Of a stretch of DNA of 64,000 nt, positions 1 to 12,296 are shown in pieces (the first letter of the stretch is position 1; every line of letters starts with the position of its first letter). A program made the position numbers and the translations under genes. The stretch covers positions 47,003,206 through 47,067,205 of the forward strand of contig OZ018338.1 of the NCBI GenBank assembly GCA_963969495.1, given 5' to 3'. Source of the DNA: Ceratothoa steindachneri. Lineage: Eukaryota; Arthropoda; Malacostraca; Isopoda; Cymothoidae. The notes under the pieces are model-generated. The model saw only the letters and a list, made by a program, of their open reading frames with translations, did no database searches and had not been told where the DNA came from.

Positions 1-2340
1 TGGATGGTGCAAATATTTTAAAACCTATCCAATTAAGGTCTCCGATTATAAGTAATAATAGGCAAAAACATGGAAAAACGGCTAGTATTGAGATTCGAGC
101 GATTTCTAAAAAAAAAGCTTGAAAAACGTCAGTTTGGGGAAAATAAACCGTTTTTCAAACTTAGCAGGTTATTGCTCTCAAATCTAAGTAATATTAAGCA
201 AAACCTGGAAAACTGGCCGTTTTTAAGGTTCGATCCATTTCTTAAAAAAGATTGAAAAACGGGAGTTTTGTGGATGGTGCAAATATTTTAAAACCTATCC
301 AATTAAGGTCTCCGATTATAAGTGATATTAGGCAAAAACATGCGAAAACGGCCAGTTTGAGAGTCGATCAATTTCTTAAAAAAAGCTTGAAAACGTCAGT
401 TTTGGGGAAAGAAACCGTTATTCAAACTTAGCAAGTTATTGCTCTCGAATCTAATATTAACCAAAACCTTGAAAACCGGCCGTTTTTAAGGTTTGATGCA
501 TTTCCTAAAAAAGATTGAAAAACGGGAGTTTTTTAGATGATACAAGTATCATCAAACTTATCAAATTAAGGTCTCCGATTATAAGTTATATTAAGCAAAA
601 ACATGCAAAAACAGCCAGTTTTGAGATTCGACCAGTTTCTTTAAAAAACCTTGAAAAACGACAGTTTCGGAAAATAGACGGTTTTTCAAACTTAGCAAGT
701 GATTGCTCTCGAATCTAAGTAATATTAACCAAAACCTGGAAAACGGCCGGTTTTAAGGTTTGATCCATTTCCTAAAAAAGATTGAAAAACGGAAGTTTTT
801 TGGATAATGCAATTATCTTTAAACTTATGAAATTAAGGTCTCTGATTATAAGTAATATTAGGCAGGAACATGCAAAAACGGCCAGTTTTGAGATTCGATC
901 AATTTCTTTAAAAAAGCTTGAAAACGTCAGTTTTGGGAAAATAAACCGTTCTTCAAACTTAGCAGGTTATTGCTCTCGAATCTAAGTATTATTAACCAAA
1001 ACCTGGACAAAACGCCCGTTTTTGACGATTGATCCATTTCCTAAAAAAAGATTGAAAAACGGGAGTTTTTTGGATCATGCAAATATATTCAAACCTATCC
1101 AATTAAGGTCTCCGATTATAAGTAATATTATGCAAAAACATGCAAAAACGGCCAGTTTTGAGATTCGATCGATTCCTTATAAAAAGCTTGAAAAACGTCA
1201 GTTTTGGGAAAATAAAGCGTTTTTCAAACTTAGCAAGTTATTGCTCTCAAATCTAATTAATATTAACCAAAACCTGGAAAAACAGCCGTTTTTAAGGTTT
1301 GATCTATTTTCTAATTAAGGTCTCCGATTATAAGTAATATTAGGCAAAAACATGCAAAAACTGCCAGTTTTGAGATTCAATCGATTTCTTGAAAAAAGCT
1401 TGAAAAACGTCAGTTTTGGGAAAATAAACCGTTTTTCAAACTTAGCAATTTATTGCTCTCAAATCTTAGTTATATTAATATAAAACCTGGAAAAACGGCC
1501 GTTTCAAGGTTTGGTGATTTCCAAAAAAAGATTGAAAAGCAGGAGTTTTTTGCATGGTGCAAATATCTTCAAACCTATCCAATAAAGGTCTCCGATTATA
1601 AATAATATTAGGCAAAAACATGTAAAAACGGCCAGTTTTGAGATTCAATCGATTTCTTAAACAAAGCTTGAAAAACGTCAGTTTTGGGAAAATAAACCGT
1701 TTTTCAAACTTAGCAGGTTATTGCTGTCGAATGTAAGTAATATAACCTCAAACCTGGAAAAACCGCCATTTTTAAGGTTTGATCCATTTCCTAAAAAAGA
1801 TTGAAAAACAGGAGGTTTTTGGATAATGCAAATATCTTCAAACTTATCCAATTAAGGTCTCCGATTATAGGTAATATTAGGCAAAAAAAACATGCAAAAA
1901 CGGTCGGTTTGAGATTCGATCGATTTCTTAAAAAAAGCTCGAAAAACGTCGGTTTTGGGAAAATAAACCGTTTTTCAAACTTAGCAAGTTATTGCTCTCG
2001 AATCTAAGTAATATAAAGCAAAACTTTGAAAAACATCCGTTTTTAGGGTTTGATCCATTTCCTAAAAAAGATTGAAAAACGGGAGTTTTTTGGATAATGC
2101 AAATATCTTTAAACTTATCCAATTAAGGTCTCCGATTATAAGTAATATTAGGCAAAAACATGTCAAAACAGGTAGTTTTGAGATTCAATCGATTTCTTCA
2201 AAAAAGCTTGAAAAACGTCAGTTTTGGGAAAATAAACCGTTTTTCAAACTAAGCAAGTTATTGCTCTCGAATCTAAGTAATATTAACCTAAAACCTGGAT
2301 AAACGGCCGTTTTTGAGGTTTGGTCCATTTCCAAAATAAG
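1..2340 (+). repeat. HOR unit 1, regular 9-mer, 5' end cut by window
   Basis: Monomer starts: A before base 1 (the window opens at about its 21st base), B 251, C 514, D 781, E 1051, F 1314, G 1531, H 1800, I 2071. F and G carry the lineage marks TTAGTTATATTAATATAAAA and AAACAAAGCTTG, shared with the F-G pairs at 5.2-5.7, 11.3-11.8, 17.3-17.8 and 22.0-22.5 kb. Confidence 0.93.
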
Positions 2341-5300
2341 ATTGAAAAACGGGAGTTTTTTGGATGGTGCAAATATTTTAAAACCTATCCAATTAAGGTC
2401 TCCGATTATAAGTAATAATAGGCAAAAACATGGAAAAACGGCTAGTATTGAGATTCGAGCGATTTCTAAAAAAAAAGCTTGAAAAACGTCGGTTTGGGGA
2501 AAATAAACCGTTTTTCAAACTTAGCAGGTTATTTCTCTCAAATCTAAGTAATATTAAGCAAAACCTGGAAAACTGGCCGTTTTTAAGGTTCGATCCATTT
2601 CTTAAAAAAGATTGAAAAACGGGAGTTTTGTGGATGGTGCAAATATTTTAAAACCTATCCAATTAAGGTCTCCGATTATAAGTGATATTAGGCAAAAACA
2701 TGCGAAAACGGCCAGTTTGAGAGTCGATCAATTTCTTAAAAAAAGCTTGAAAACGTCAGTTTTGGGGAAATAAACCGTTATTCAAACTTAGCAAGTTATT
2801 GCTCTCGAATCTAATATTAACCAAAACCTTGAAAACCGGCCGTTTTTAAGGTTTGATGCATTTCCTAAAAAAGATTGAAAAACGGGAGTTTTTTAGATGA
2901 TACAAGTATCATCAAACTTATCAAATTAAGGTCTCCGATTATAAGTTATATTAAGCAAAAACATGCAAAAACAGCCAGTTTTGAGATTCGACCAGTTTCT
3001 TTAAAAAAACCTTGAAAAACGACAGTTTCGGAAAAATAGACGGTTTTTCAAACTTAGTTAGTGATTGCTCTCGAATCTAAGTAATATTAACCAAAACCTG
3101 GAAAACGGCCGGTTTTAAGGTTTGATCCATTTCCTAAAAAAGATTGAAAAACGGAAGTTTTTTGGATAATGCAATTATCTTTAAACTTATGAAATTAAGG
3201 TCTCTGATTATAAGTAATATTAGGCAGGAACATGCAAAAACGGCCAGTTTTGAGATTCGATCAATTTCTTTAAAAAAGCTTGAAAACGTCAGTTTTGGGA
3301 AAATAAACCGTTCTTCAAACTTAGCAGGTTATTGCTCTCGAATCTAAGTATTATTAACCAAAACCTGGACAAAACGCCCGTTTTTGACGATTGATCCATT
3401 TCCTAAAAAAAGATTGAAAAACGGGAGTTTTTTGGATCATGCAAATATATTCAAACCTATCCAATTAAGGTCTTCGATTATAAGTAATATTAGGCAAAAA
3501 CATGCAAAAACGGCCAGTTTTGAGATTCGATCGATTCCTTATAAAAAGCTTGAAAAACGTCAGTTTTGGGAAAATAAAGCGTTTTTCAAACTTAGCAAGT
3601 TATTGCTCTCAAATCTAATTAATATTAACCAAAACCTGGAAAAACAGCCGTTTTTAAGGTTTGATCTATTTTCTAATTAAGGTCTCCGATTATAAGTAAT
3701 ATTAGGCAAAAACATGCAAAAACTGCCAGTTTTGAGATTCAATCGATTTCTTGAAAAAAGCTTGAAAAACGTCAGTTTTGGGAAAATAAACCGTTTTTCA
3801 AACTTAGCAATTTATTGCTCTCAAATCTTAGTAATATTAACCAAATTCTGGAAAAACGGCCGTTTCAAGGTTTGGTGATTTCCAAAAAAAGATTGAAAAG
3901 CAGGAGTTTTTTGCATGGTGCAAATATCTTCAAACCTATCCAATAAAGGTCTCCGATTATAAATAATATTAGGCAAAAACATGTAAAAACGGCCAGTTTT
4001 GAGATTCAATCGATTTCTTAAAAAAAGCTTGAAAAACGTCAGTTTTGGGAAAATAAACCGTTTTTCAAACTTAGCAAGTTATTGCTCTCGAATGTAAGTA
4101 ATATAACCTCAAACCTGGAAAAACCGCCATTTTTAAGGTTCGATCCATTTCCTAAAAAAGAGAGAAAAACAGGAGGTTTTTGGATAATGCAAATATCTTC
4201 AAACTTATCCAATTAAGGTCTCCGATTATAAGTAATATTAGGCAAAAAACATGCAAAAACGGTCGGTTTGAGATTCGATCGATTTCTTAAAAAAAGCTCG
4301 AAAAACGTCGGTTTTGGGAAAATAAACCGTTTTTCAAACTTAGCAAATTATTGCTCTCGAATCTAAGTAATATAAAGCAAAACTTTGAAAAACGGCCGTT
4401 TTTAGGGTTTGATCCATTTCCTAAAAAAGATTGAAAAACGGGAGTTTTTTAGATGATACAAGTATCATCAAACTTATCAAATTAAGGTCTCCGATTATAA
4501 GTTATATTAAGCAAAAACATGCAAAAACAGCCAGTTTTGAGATTCGACCAGTTTCTTTAAAAAACCTTGAAAAACGACAGTTTCGGGAAAATAGACGGTT
4601 TTTCAAACTTAGCAAGTGATTGCTCTCGAATCTAAGTAATATTAACCAAAACCTGGAAAACGGCCGGTTTTAAGGTTTGATCCATTTCCTAAAAAAGATT
4701 GAAAAACGGAAGTTTTTTTGATAATGCAATTATCTTTAAACTTATGAAATTAAGGTCTCTGATTATAAGTAATATTAGGCAGGAACATGCAAAAACGGCC
4801 AGTTTTGAGATTCGATCAATTTCTTTAAAAAAGCTTGAAAACGTCAGTTTTGGGAAAATAAACCGTTCTTCAAACTTAGCAGGTTATTGCTCTCGAATCT
4901 AAGTATTATTAACCAAAACCTGGACAAAACGCCCGTTTTTGACGATTGATCCATTTCCTAAAAAAAGATTGAAAAACGGGAGTTTTTTGGATCATGCAAA
5001 TATATTCAAACCTATCCAATTAAGGTCTCCGATTATAAGTAATATTAGGCAAAAACATGCAAAAACGGCCAGTTTTGAGATTCGATCGATTCCTTATAAA
5101 AAGCTTGAAAAACGTCAGTTTTGGGAAAATAAAGCGTTTTTCAAACTTAGCAAGTTATTGCTCTCAAATCTAATTAATATTAACCAAAACCTGGAAAAAC
5201 AGCCGTTTTTAAGGTTTGATCTATTTTCTAATTAAGGTCTCCGATTATAAGTAATATTAGGCAAAAACATGCAAAAACTGCCAGTTTTGAGATTCAATCG

Positions 5301-6257
5301 ATTTCTTGAAAAAAGCTTGAAAAACGTCAGTTTTGGGAAAATAAACCGTTTTTCAAACTTAGCAATTTATTGCTCTCAAATCTTAGTTATATTAATATAA
5401 AACCTGGAAAAACGGCCGTTTCAAGGTTTGGTGATTTCCAAAAAAAGATTGAAAAGCAGGAGTTTTTTGCATGGTGCAAATATCTTCAAACCTATCCAAT
5501 AAAGGTCTCCGATTATAAATAATATTAGGCAAAAACATGTAAAAACGGCCAGTTTTGAGATTCAATCGATTTCTTAAACAAAGCTTGAAAAACGTCAGTT
5601 TTGGGAAAATAAACCGTTTTTCAAACTTAGCAAGTTATTGCTGTCGAATGTAAGTAATATAACCTCAAACCTGGAAAAACCGCCATTTTTAAGGTTCGAT
5701 CCATTTCCTAAAAAAGATTGAAAAACAGGAGGTTTTTGGATAATGCAAATATCTTCAAACTTATCCAATTAAGGTCTCCGATTATAGGTAATATTAGGCA
5801 AAAAAAACATGCAAAAACGGTCGGTTTGAGATTCGATCGATTTCTTAAAAAAAGCTCGAAAAACGTCGGTTTTGGGAAAATAAACCGTTTTTCAAACTTA
5901 GCAAGTTATTGCTCTCGAATCTAAGTAATATAAAGCAAAACTTTGAAAAACGGCCGTTTTTAGGGTTTGATCCATTTCCTAAAAAAGATGGAAAAACGGG
6001 AGTTTTTTGGATAATGCAAATATCTTTAAACTTATCCAATTAAGGTCTCCGATTATAAGTAATATTAGGCAAAAACATGCCAAAACAGGTAGTTTTGAGA
6101 TTCAATCGATTTCTTCAAAAAAGCTTGAAAAACGTCAGTTTTGGGGAAATAAACCGTTTTTCAAACTTAGCAAGTTATTGCTCTCGAATCTAAGTAATAT
6201 TAACCTAAAACCTGGATAAACGGCCGTTTTTGAGGTTTGGTCCATTTCCAAAATAAG
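2341..6257 (+). repeat. HOR unit 2, expanded 15-mer (ABCDEFGH-CDEFGHI), 3917 bp
   Basis: Monomer starts: A 2341, B 2611, C 2874, D 3143, E 3413, F 3676, G 3892, H 4161, C 4430, D 4698, E 4968, F 5231, G 5448, H 5717, I 5988. The first H runs directly into C, skipping I, A and B, so seven monomers were added by an exchange between an H tail and a B tail that kept register. The first H starts with AGAGAAAAACAGG, a mark otherwise seen in the H at 52432, which also opens AGAGAAAAAC. The two F-G pairs in this unit belong to different sequence lineages. Confidence 0.92.
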
Positions 6258-8616
6258 ATTTAAAAACGGGAGTTTTTTGGATGGTGCAAATATTTTAAAA
6301 CCTATCCAATTAAGGTCTCCGATTATAAGTAATAATAGGCAAAAACATGGAAAAACGGCTAGTATTGAGATTCGAGCGATTTCTAAAAAAAAAGCTTGAA
6401 AAACGTCAGTTTGGGGAAAATAAACCGTTTTTCATACTTAGCAGGTTATTTCTCTCAAATCTAAGTAATATTAAGCAAAACCTGGAAAACTGGCCGTTTT
6501 TAAGGTTCGATCCATTTCTTAAAAAAGATTGAAAAACGGGAGTTTTGTGGATGGTGCAAATATTTTAAAACCTATCCAATTAAGGTCTCCGATTATAAGT
6601 GATATTAGGCAAAAACATGCGAAAACGGCCAGTTTGAGAGTCGATCAATTTCTTAAAAAACGCTTGAAAACGTCAGTTTTGGGGAAATAAACCGTTATTC
6701 AAACTTAGCAAGTTATTGCTCTCGAATCTAATATTAACCAAAACCTTGAAAACCGGCCGTTTTTAAGGTTTGATGCATTTCCTAAAAAAGATTGAAAAAC
6801 GGGAGTTTTTTAGATGATACAAGTATCATCAAACTTATCAAATTAAGGTCTCCGATTATAAGTTATATTAAGCAAAAACATGCAAAAACAGCCAGTTTTG
6901 AGATTCGACCAGTTTCTTTAAAAAACCTTGAAAAACGACAGTTTCGGAAAAATAGACGGTTTTTCAAACTTAGCAAGTGATTGCTCTCGAATCTAAGTAA
7001 TATTAACCAAAACCTGGAAAACGGCCGGTTTTAAGGTTTGATCCATTTCCTAAAAAAGATTGAAAAACGGAAGTTTTTTGGATAATGCAATTATCTTTAA
7101 ACTTATGAAATTAAGGTCTCTGATTATAAGTAATATTAGGCAGGAACATGCAAAAACGGCCAGTTTTGAGATTCGATCAATTTCTTTAAAAAAGTTGAAA
7201 ACGTCAGTTTTGGGAAAATAAACCGTTCTTCAAACTTAGCAGGTTATTGCTCTCGAATCTAAGTATTATTAACCAAAACCTGGACAAAACGCCCGTTTTT
7301 GACGATTGATCCATTTCCTAAAAAAAGATTGAAAAACGGGAGTTTTTTGGATCATGCAAATATATTCAAACCTATCCAATTAAGGTCTCCGATTATAAGT
7401 AATATTAGGCAAAAACATGCAAAAACGGCCAGTTTTGAGATTCGATCGATTCCTTATAAAAAGCTTGAAAAACGTCAGTTTTGGGAAAATAAAGCGTTTT
7501 TCAAACTTAGCAAGTTATTGCTCTCAAATCTAATTAATATTAACCAAAACCTGGAAAAACAGCCGTTTTTAAGGTTTGATCTATTTTCTAATTAAGGTCT
7601 CCGATTATAAGTAATATTAGGCAAAAACATGCAAAAACTGCCAGTTTTGAGATTCAATCGATTTCTTAAAAAAAGCTTGAAAAACGTCAGTTTTGGGAAA
7701 ATAAACCGTTTTTCAAACTTAGCAATTTATTGCTCTCAAATCTTAGTAATATTAACCAAAACCTGGAAAAACGGCCGTTTCAAGGTTTGGTGATTTCCAA
7801 AAAAAGATTGAAAAGCAGGAGTTTTTTGCATGGTGCAAATATCTTCAAACCTATCCAATAAAGGTCTCCGATTATAAATAATATTAGGCAAAAACATGTA
7901 AAAACGGCCAGTTTTGAGATTCAATCGATTTCTTAAAAAAAGCTTGAAAAACGTCAGTTTTGGGAAAATAAACCGTTTTTCAAACTTAGCAAGTTATTGC
8001 TCTCGAATGTAAGTAATATAACCTCAAACCTGGAAAAACCGCCATTTTTAAGGTTTGATCCATTTCCTAAAAAAGATTGGAAAACAGGAGGTTTTTGGAT
8101 AATGCAAATATCTTCAAACTTATCCAATTAAGGTCTCCGATTATAAGTAATATTAGGCAAAAAAAACATGCAAAAACGGTCGGTTTGAGATTCGATCGAT
8201 TTCTTAAAAAAAGCTCGAAAAACGTCGGTTTTGGGAAAATAAACCGTTTTTCAAACTTAGCAAGTTATTACTCTCGAATCTAAGTAATATAAAGCAAAAC
8301 TTTGAAAAACGGCCGTTTTTAGGGTTTGATCCATTTCCTAAAAAAGATTGAAAAACGGGAGTTTTTTGGATAATGCAAATATCTTTAAACTTATCCAATT
8401 AAGGTCTCCGATTATAAGTAATATTAGGCAAAAAAGGGCCAAAACGGCTAGTTTTGAGATTCAATCGATTTCTTCAAAAAAGCTTGAAAAACGTCAGTTT
8501 TGGGAAAATAAACCGTTTTTCAAACTTAGCAAGTTTTTGCTTTCGAATCTAAGTAATATTAACCTAAAACTTGGATAAACGGCCGTTTTTGAGGTTTGGT
8601 CCATTTCCAAAATAAG
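6258..8616 (+). repeat. HOR unit 3, regular 9-mer, 2359 bp
   Basis: Monomer starts: A 6258, B 6528, C 6791, D 7059, E 7328, F 7591, G 7807, H 8076, I 8347. A has the private variant TTTTTCATACTTAGC, repeated in the A monomers at 12297 and 18335, which ties this unit to the 6.04-kb super-repeat. D has lost the HindIII site by a small deletion (AAAAAAGTTGAAAACG). I carries AAAAAAGGGCCAAAACGG in place of the usual ACATGCCAAAACGG. Confidence 0.92.
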
Positions 8617-9422
8617 ATTGAAAAACGGGAGTTTTTTGGATGGTGCAAATATTTTAAAACCTATCCAATTAAGGTCTCCGATTATAAGTAATAATAGGCA
8701 AAAACATGGAAAAACGGCTAGTATTGAGATTCGAGCGATTTCTAAAAAAAAAGCTTGAAAAACGTCAGTTTGGGGAAAATAAACCGTTTTTCAAACTTAG
8801 CAGGTTATTGCTCTCAAATCTAAGTAATATTAAGCAAAACCTGGAAAACTGGCCGTTTTTAAGGTTCGATCCATTTCTTAAAAAAGATTGAAAAACGGGA
8901 GTTTTGTGGATGGTGCAAATATTTTAAAACCTATCCAATTAAGGTCTCCGATTATAAGTGATATTAGGCAAAAACATGCGAAAACGGCCAGTTTGAGAGT
9001 CGATCAATTTCTTAAAAAAAAGCTTGAAAAAAGTCAGTTTTGGGAAAATAAACCGTTTTTCAAACTTAGCAAGTTATTGCTCTCAAATCTAGGTAATTTT
9101 TACCAAAACCTAGAAAAACGGCCGTTTTCAAGGTTTGGTGATTTCCCTTAAAAGAGTGAAAAGCAGGAGTTTTTTGCATGGTGCAAATATCTTCAAACCT
9201 ATCCAATAAAGGTTTCCGATTATAAGTAATATTAGGTAAATAAATGTAAAAACGGCCAGTTTTGAGATTCAATCGATTTCTTAAAAAAAGCTTGAAAAAC
9301 GTCAGTTTTGGGAAAATAAACCGTTTTTCAAACTTAGCAAGTTATTGCTCTCGAATGTAAGTAATATAACCTCAAACCTGGAAAAACCGCCGTTTTAAGG
9401 TTTGATCCATTTCCTAAAAAAG

Positions 9423-9690
9423 ATTGAAAAACGGGAGGTTTTTGGTTAATGCAAATATCTTCAAACTTATCCAATTAAGGTCTCCGATTATAAGTAATAT
9501 TAGGCAAAAACATGCGAAAACGGCCAGTTTGAGATTCGATCGATTTCTTGTAAAAAGCCTGAAAAACGTCAGTTTTGGGAAAATAAACGGTTTTTCAAAC
9601 TTAGCAAGTTATTGCTCTCGAATCTAAGAAATATTAAGCAAAACCTAAAAAAACAGCCGTTTTTAGGGTTTGATCCATTTTGTAAAAAAA
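9423..9690 (+). repeat. Divergent monomer H* (copy 1)
   Basis: 268 bp. The head resembles H (GGGAGGTTTTTGG) but reads GGTTAATGC. The body has TTTCTTGTAAAAAGCCTG (no HindIII site), AATAAACGGTTTTTC and CTAAGAAATATTAAGC. It ends CCATTTTGTAAAAAAA. It may be an older type kept only in this super-repeat. Confidence 0.8.
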
Positions 9691-9961
9691 GTTGGAAAAA
9701 CGGGAGTTTTTTGGATAATGCATATATTTTCAAACTTATCCAATTAAGGTCTCCGATTATAAGTAATATTAGGCAAAAACATGTAAAAACGGCCGGTTTT
9801 GAGATTCGAGCGATTTTTTTAAAAAAAGCAAGAAAAACGTCAGTTTTGAGAAAATAAACCGTTTTTCAAACTTAGCAGGTTATTGCTCTCGAATCTTAGT
9901 ATTATTAATTAAAACCTGGAAAAACGGCTGTTTTTAAGGTTTGATCCATTTTCTAAAAAAG
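9691..9961 (+). repeat. Divergent monomer K (copy 1)
   Basis: 271 bp. It starts GTTGGAAAAACGGGAG and reads ATAATGCATATATTTTC, GAGCGATTTTTTTAAAAAAA, AGCAAGAAAAACGTCAG (no HindIII site), AGTTTTGAGAAAATAAACC and ATTATTAATTAAAACC. It has no exact counterpart among A-I. Confidence 0.8.
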
Positions 9962-10194
9962 ATTGAAAAACGGGAGTTTTTTGGATGGTGCAAATATTTT
10001 AAAACCTATCCAATTAAGGTCTCCGATTATAAATAATATTAGGCAAAAACATGTAAAAACGGCCAGTTTTGAGATTCAATCGATTTCTTAAAAAAAGCAA
10101 TAACTTAGCAAGTTATTGCTCTCGAATGTAAGTAATATAACCTCAAACCTGGAAAAACCGCCATTTTTAAGGTTTGATCCATTTCCTAAAAAAG
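9962..10194 (+). repeat. Truncated hybrid monomer L (copy 1)
   Basis: 233 bp. It begins like A (GGATGGTGCAAATATTTTAA) and continues like G (ATTATAAATAATATTAGG, ACATGTAAAAACGG, CTCGAATGTAAG). About 36 bp are missing at AAAAAAAGCAATAACTTAGC, which removes the HindIII region and the CCGTTTTTC block. Confidence 0.82.
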
Positions 10195-12296
10195 ATTGGA
10201 AAACAGGAGGTTTTTGGATAATGCAAATATCTTCAAACTTATCCAATTAAGGTCTCCGATTATAAGTAATATTAGGCAAAAAAAACATGCAAAAACGGTC
10301 GGTTTGAGATTCGATCGATTTCTTAAAAAAAGCTCGAAAAACGTCGGTTTTGGGAAAATAAACCGTTTTTCAAACTTAGCAAGTTATTACTCTCGAATCT
10401 AAGTAATATAAAGCAAAACTTTGAAAAACGGCCGTTTTTAGGGTTTGATCCATTTCCTAAAAAAGATTGAAAAACGGGAGTTTTTTGGATAATGCAAATA
10501 TCTTTAAACTTATCCAATTAAGGTCTCCGATTATAAGTAATATTAGGCAAAAACATGCCAAAACAGGTAGTTTTGAGATTCAATCGATTTCTTCAAAAAA
10601 GCTTGAAAAACGTCAGTTTTGGGAAAATAAACCGTTTTTCAAACTTAGCAAGTTATTGCTCTCGAATCTAAGTAATATTAACCTAAAACCTGGATAAACG
10701 GCCGTTTTTGAGGTTTGATCCATTTCCTAAAAAAGATTGAAAAACGGAAGTTTTTTTGGATAATGCAATTATCTTTAAACTTATGAAATTAAGGTCTCTG
10801 ATTATAAGTAATATTAGGCAGGAACATGCAAAAACGGCCAGTTTTGAGATTCGATCAATTTCTTTAAAAAAGCTTGAAAACGTCAGTTTTGGGAAAATAA
10901 ACCGTTCTTCAAACTTAGCAGGTCTATTGCTCTCGAATCTAAGTATTATTAACCAAAACCTGGACAAAACGCCCGTTTTTGACGATTGATCCATTTCCTA
11001 AAAAAAGATTGAAAAACGGGAGTTTTTTGGATCATGCAAATATATTCAAACCTATCCAATTAAGGTCTCCGATTATAAGTAATATTAGGCAAAAACATGC
11101 AAAAACGGCCAGTTTTGAGATTCGATCGATTCCTTATAAAAAGCTTGAAAAACGTCGGTTTTGGGAAAATAAAGCGTTTTTCAAACTTAGCAAGTTATTG
11201 CTCTCAAATCTAATTAATATTAACCAAAACCTGGAAAAACAGCCGTTTTTAAGGTTTGATCTATTTTCTAATTAAGGTCTCCGATTATAAGTAATATTAG
11301 GCAAAAACATGCAAAAACTGCCAGTTTTGAGATTCAATCGATTTCTTGAAAAAAGCTTGAAAAACGTCAGTTTTGGGAAAATAAACCGTTTTTCAAACTT
11401 AGCAATTTATTGCTCTCAAATCTTAGTTATATTAATATAAAACCTGGAAAAACGGCCGTTTCAAGGTTTGGTGATTTCCAAAAAAAGATTGAAAAGCAGG
11501 AGTTTTTTGCATGGTGCAAATATCTTCAAACCTATCCAATAAAGGTCTCCGATTATAAATAATATTAGGCAAAAACATGTAAAAACGGCCAGTTTTGAGA
11601 TTCAATCGATTTCTTAAACAAAGCTTGAAAAACGTCAGTTTTGGGAAAATAAACCGTTTTTCAAACTTAGCAAGTTATTGCTGTCGAATGTAAGTAATAT
11701 AACCTCAAACCTGGAAAAACCGCCATTTTTAAGGTTCGATCCATTTCATAAAAAAGATTGAAAAACAGGAGGTTTTTGGATGGTGCAAATATTTTAAAAC
11801 CTATCCAATTAAGGTCTCCGATTATAGGTAATATTAGGCAAAAAAAACATGCAAAACGGTCGGTTTGAGATTCGATCGATTTCTTAAAAAAAGCTCGAAA
11901 AACGTCGGTTTTGGGAAAATAAACCGTTTTTCAAACTTAGCAAGTTATTGCTCTCGAATCTAAGTAATATAAAGCAAAACTTTGAAAAACGGCCGTTTTT
12001 AGGGTTTGATCCATTTCCTAAAAAAGATTGAAAAACGGGAGTTTTTTGGATAATGCAAATATCTTTAAACTTATCCAATTAAGGTCTCCGATTATAAGTA
12101 ATATTAGGCAAAAACATGCCAAAACAGGTAGTTTTGAGATTCAATCGATTTCTTCAAAAAAGCTTGAAAAACGTCAGTTTTGGGAAAATAAACCGTTTTT
12201 CAAACTTAGCAAGTTATTGCTCTCGAATCTAAGTAATATTAACCAAAAACCTGGATAAACGGCCGTTTTTGAGGTTTGGTCCATTTCCAAAATAAG

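Larger units (their letters stand above)
4698..10735 (+). repeat. 6.04-kb super-repeat, copy I
   Basis: The monomer order DEFGHI-ABCDEFGHI-A-B*-G*-H*-K-L-H-I recurs at +6040 and +12078 bp. Anchors are E at 4968, 11008 and 17046; A with CATACTTAGC at 6258, 12297 and 18335; I with AAAAAAGGGCC at about 8430, 14470 and 20510. The left edge near 4.7 kb is judged from where the order first agrees; base-level edges are uncertain because the flanks are also repeats. Confidence 0.8.
8617..12296 (+). repeat. HOR unit 4, irregular 14-mer with divergent monomers, 3680 bp
   Basis: Monomer starts: A 8617, B-like 8887, G-like 9155, H-like divergent 9423, divergent type K 9691, truncated type L 9962, H 10195, I 10466, D 10736, E 11008, F 11271, G 11488, an H with an A-like head 11757, I 12027. 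The order is A B G H* K L H I D E F G H I. Types H* and K are further from the A-I consensus than any other monomers in the window and recur only at 15463 and 15731. Confidence 0.9.

Noticed and set aside
1022..1318. Repeated open frame of 98-108 codons spanning D tail to E, and similar frames of 61-90 codons on the plus strand
   Set aside because: They recur once per HOR in step with the satellite. They mostly start at TTG, are K/N/F-rich without domain features, and change frame with one-base indels in A runs. No ribosome-binding or splice context was recognised. They are repeat shadows.
1928..2122. Minus-strand open frames of 62-103 codons
   Set aside because: These are the reverse complement of the same monomers and overlap the plus-strand frames. 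Nothing indicates translation.
9423..9961. Foreign DNA captured in the array
   Set aside because: H* and K are more diverged but keep every monomer landmark in order, so they belong to the same family.
10090..10125. Hairpin terminator (AATAACTTAGCAAGTTATT)
   Set aside because: The symmetry AATAACTT/AAGTTATT arises from the L deletion joint in the satellite. There is no gene upstream to terminate.
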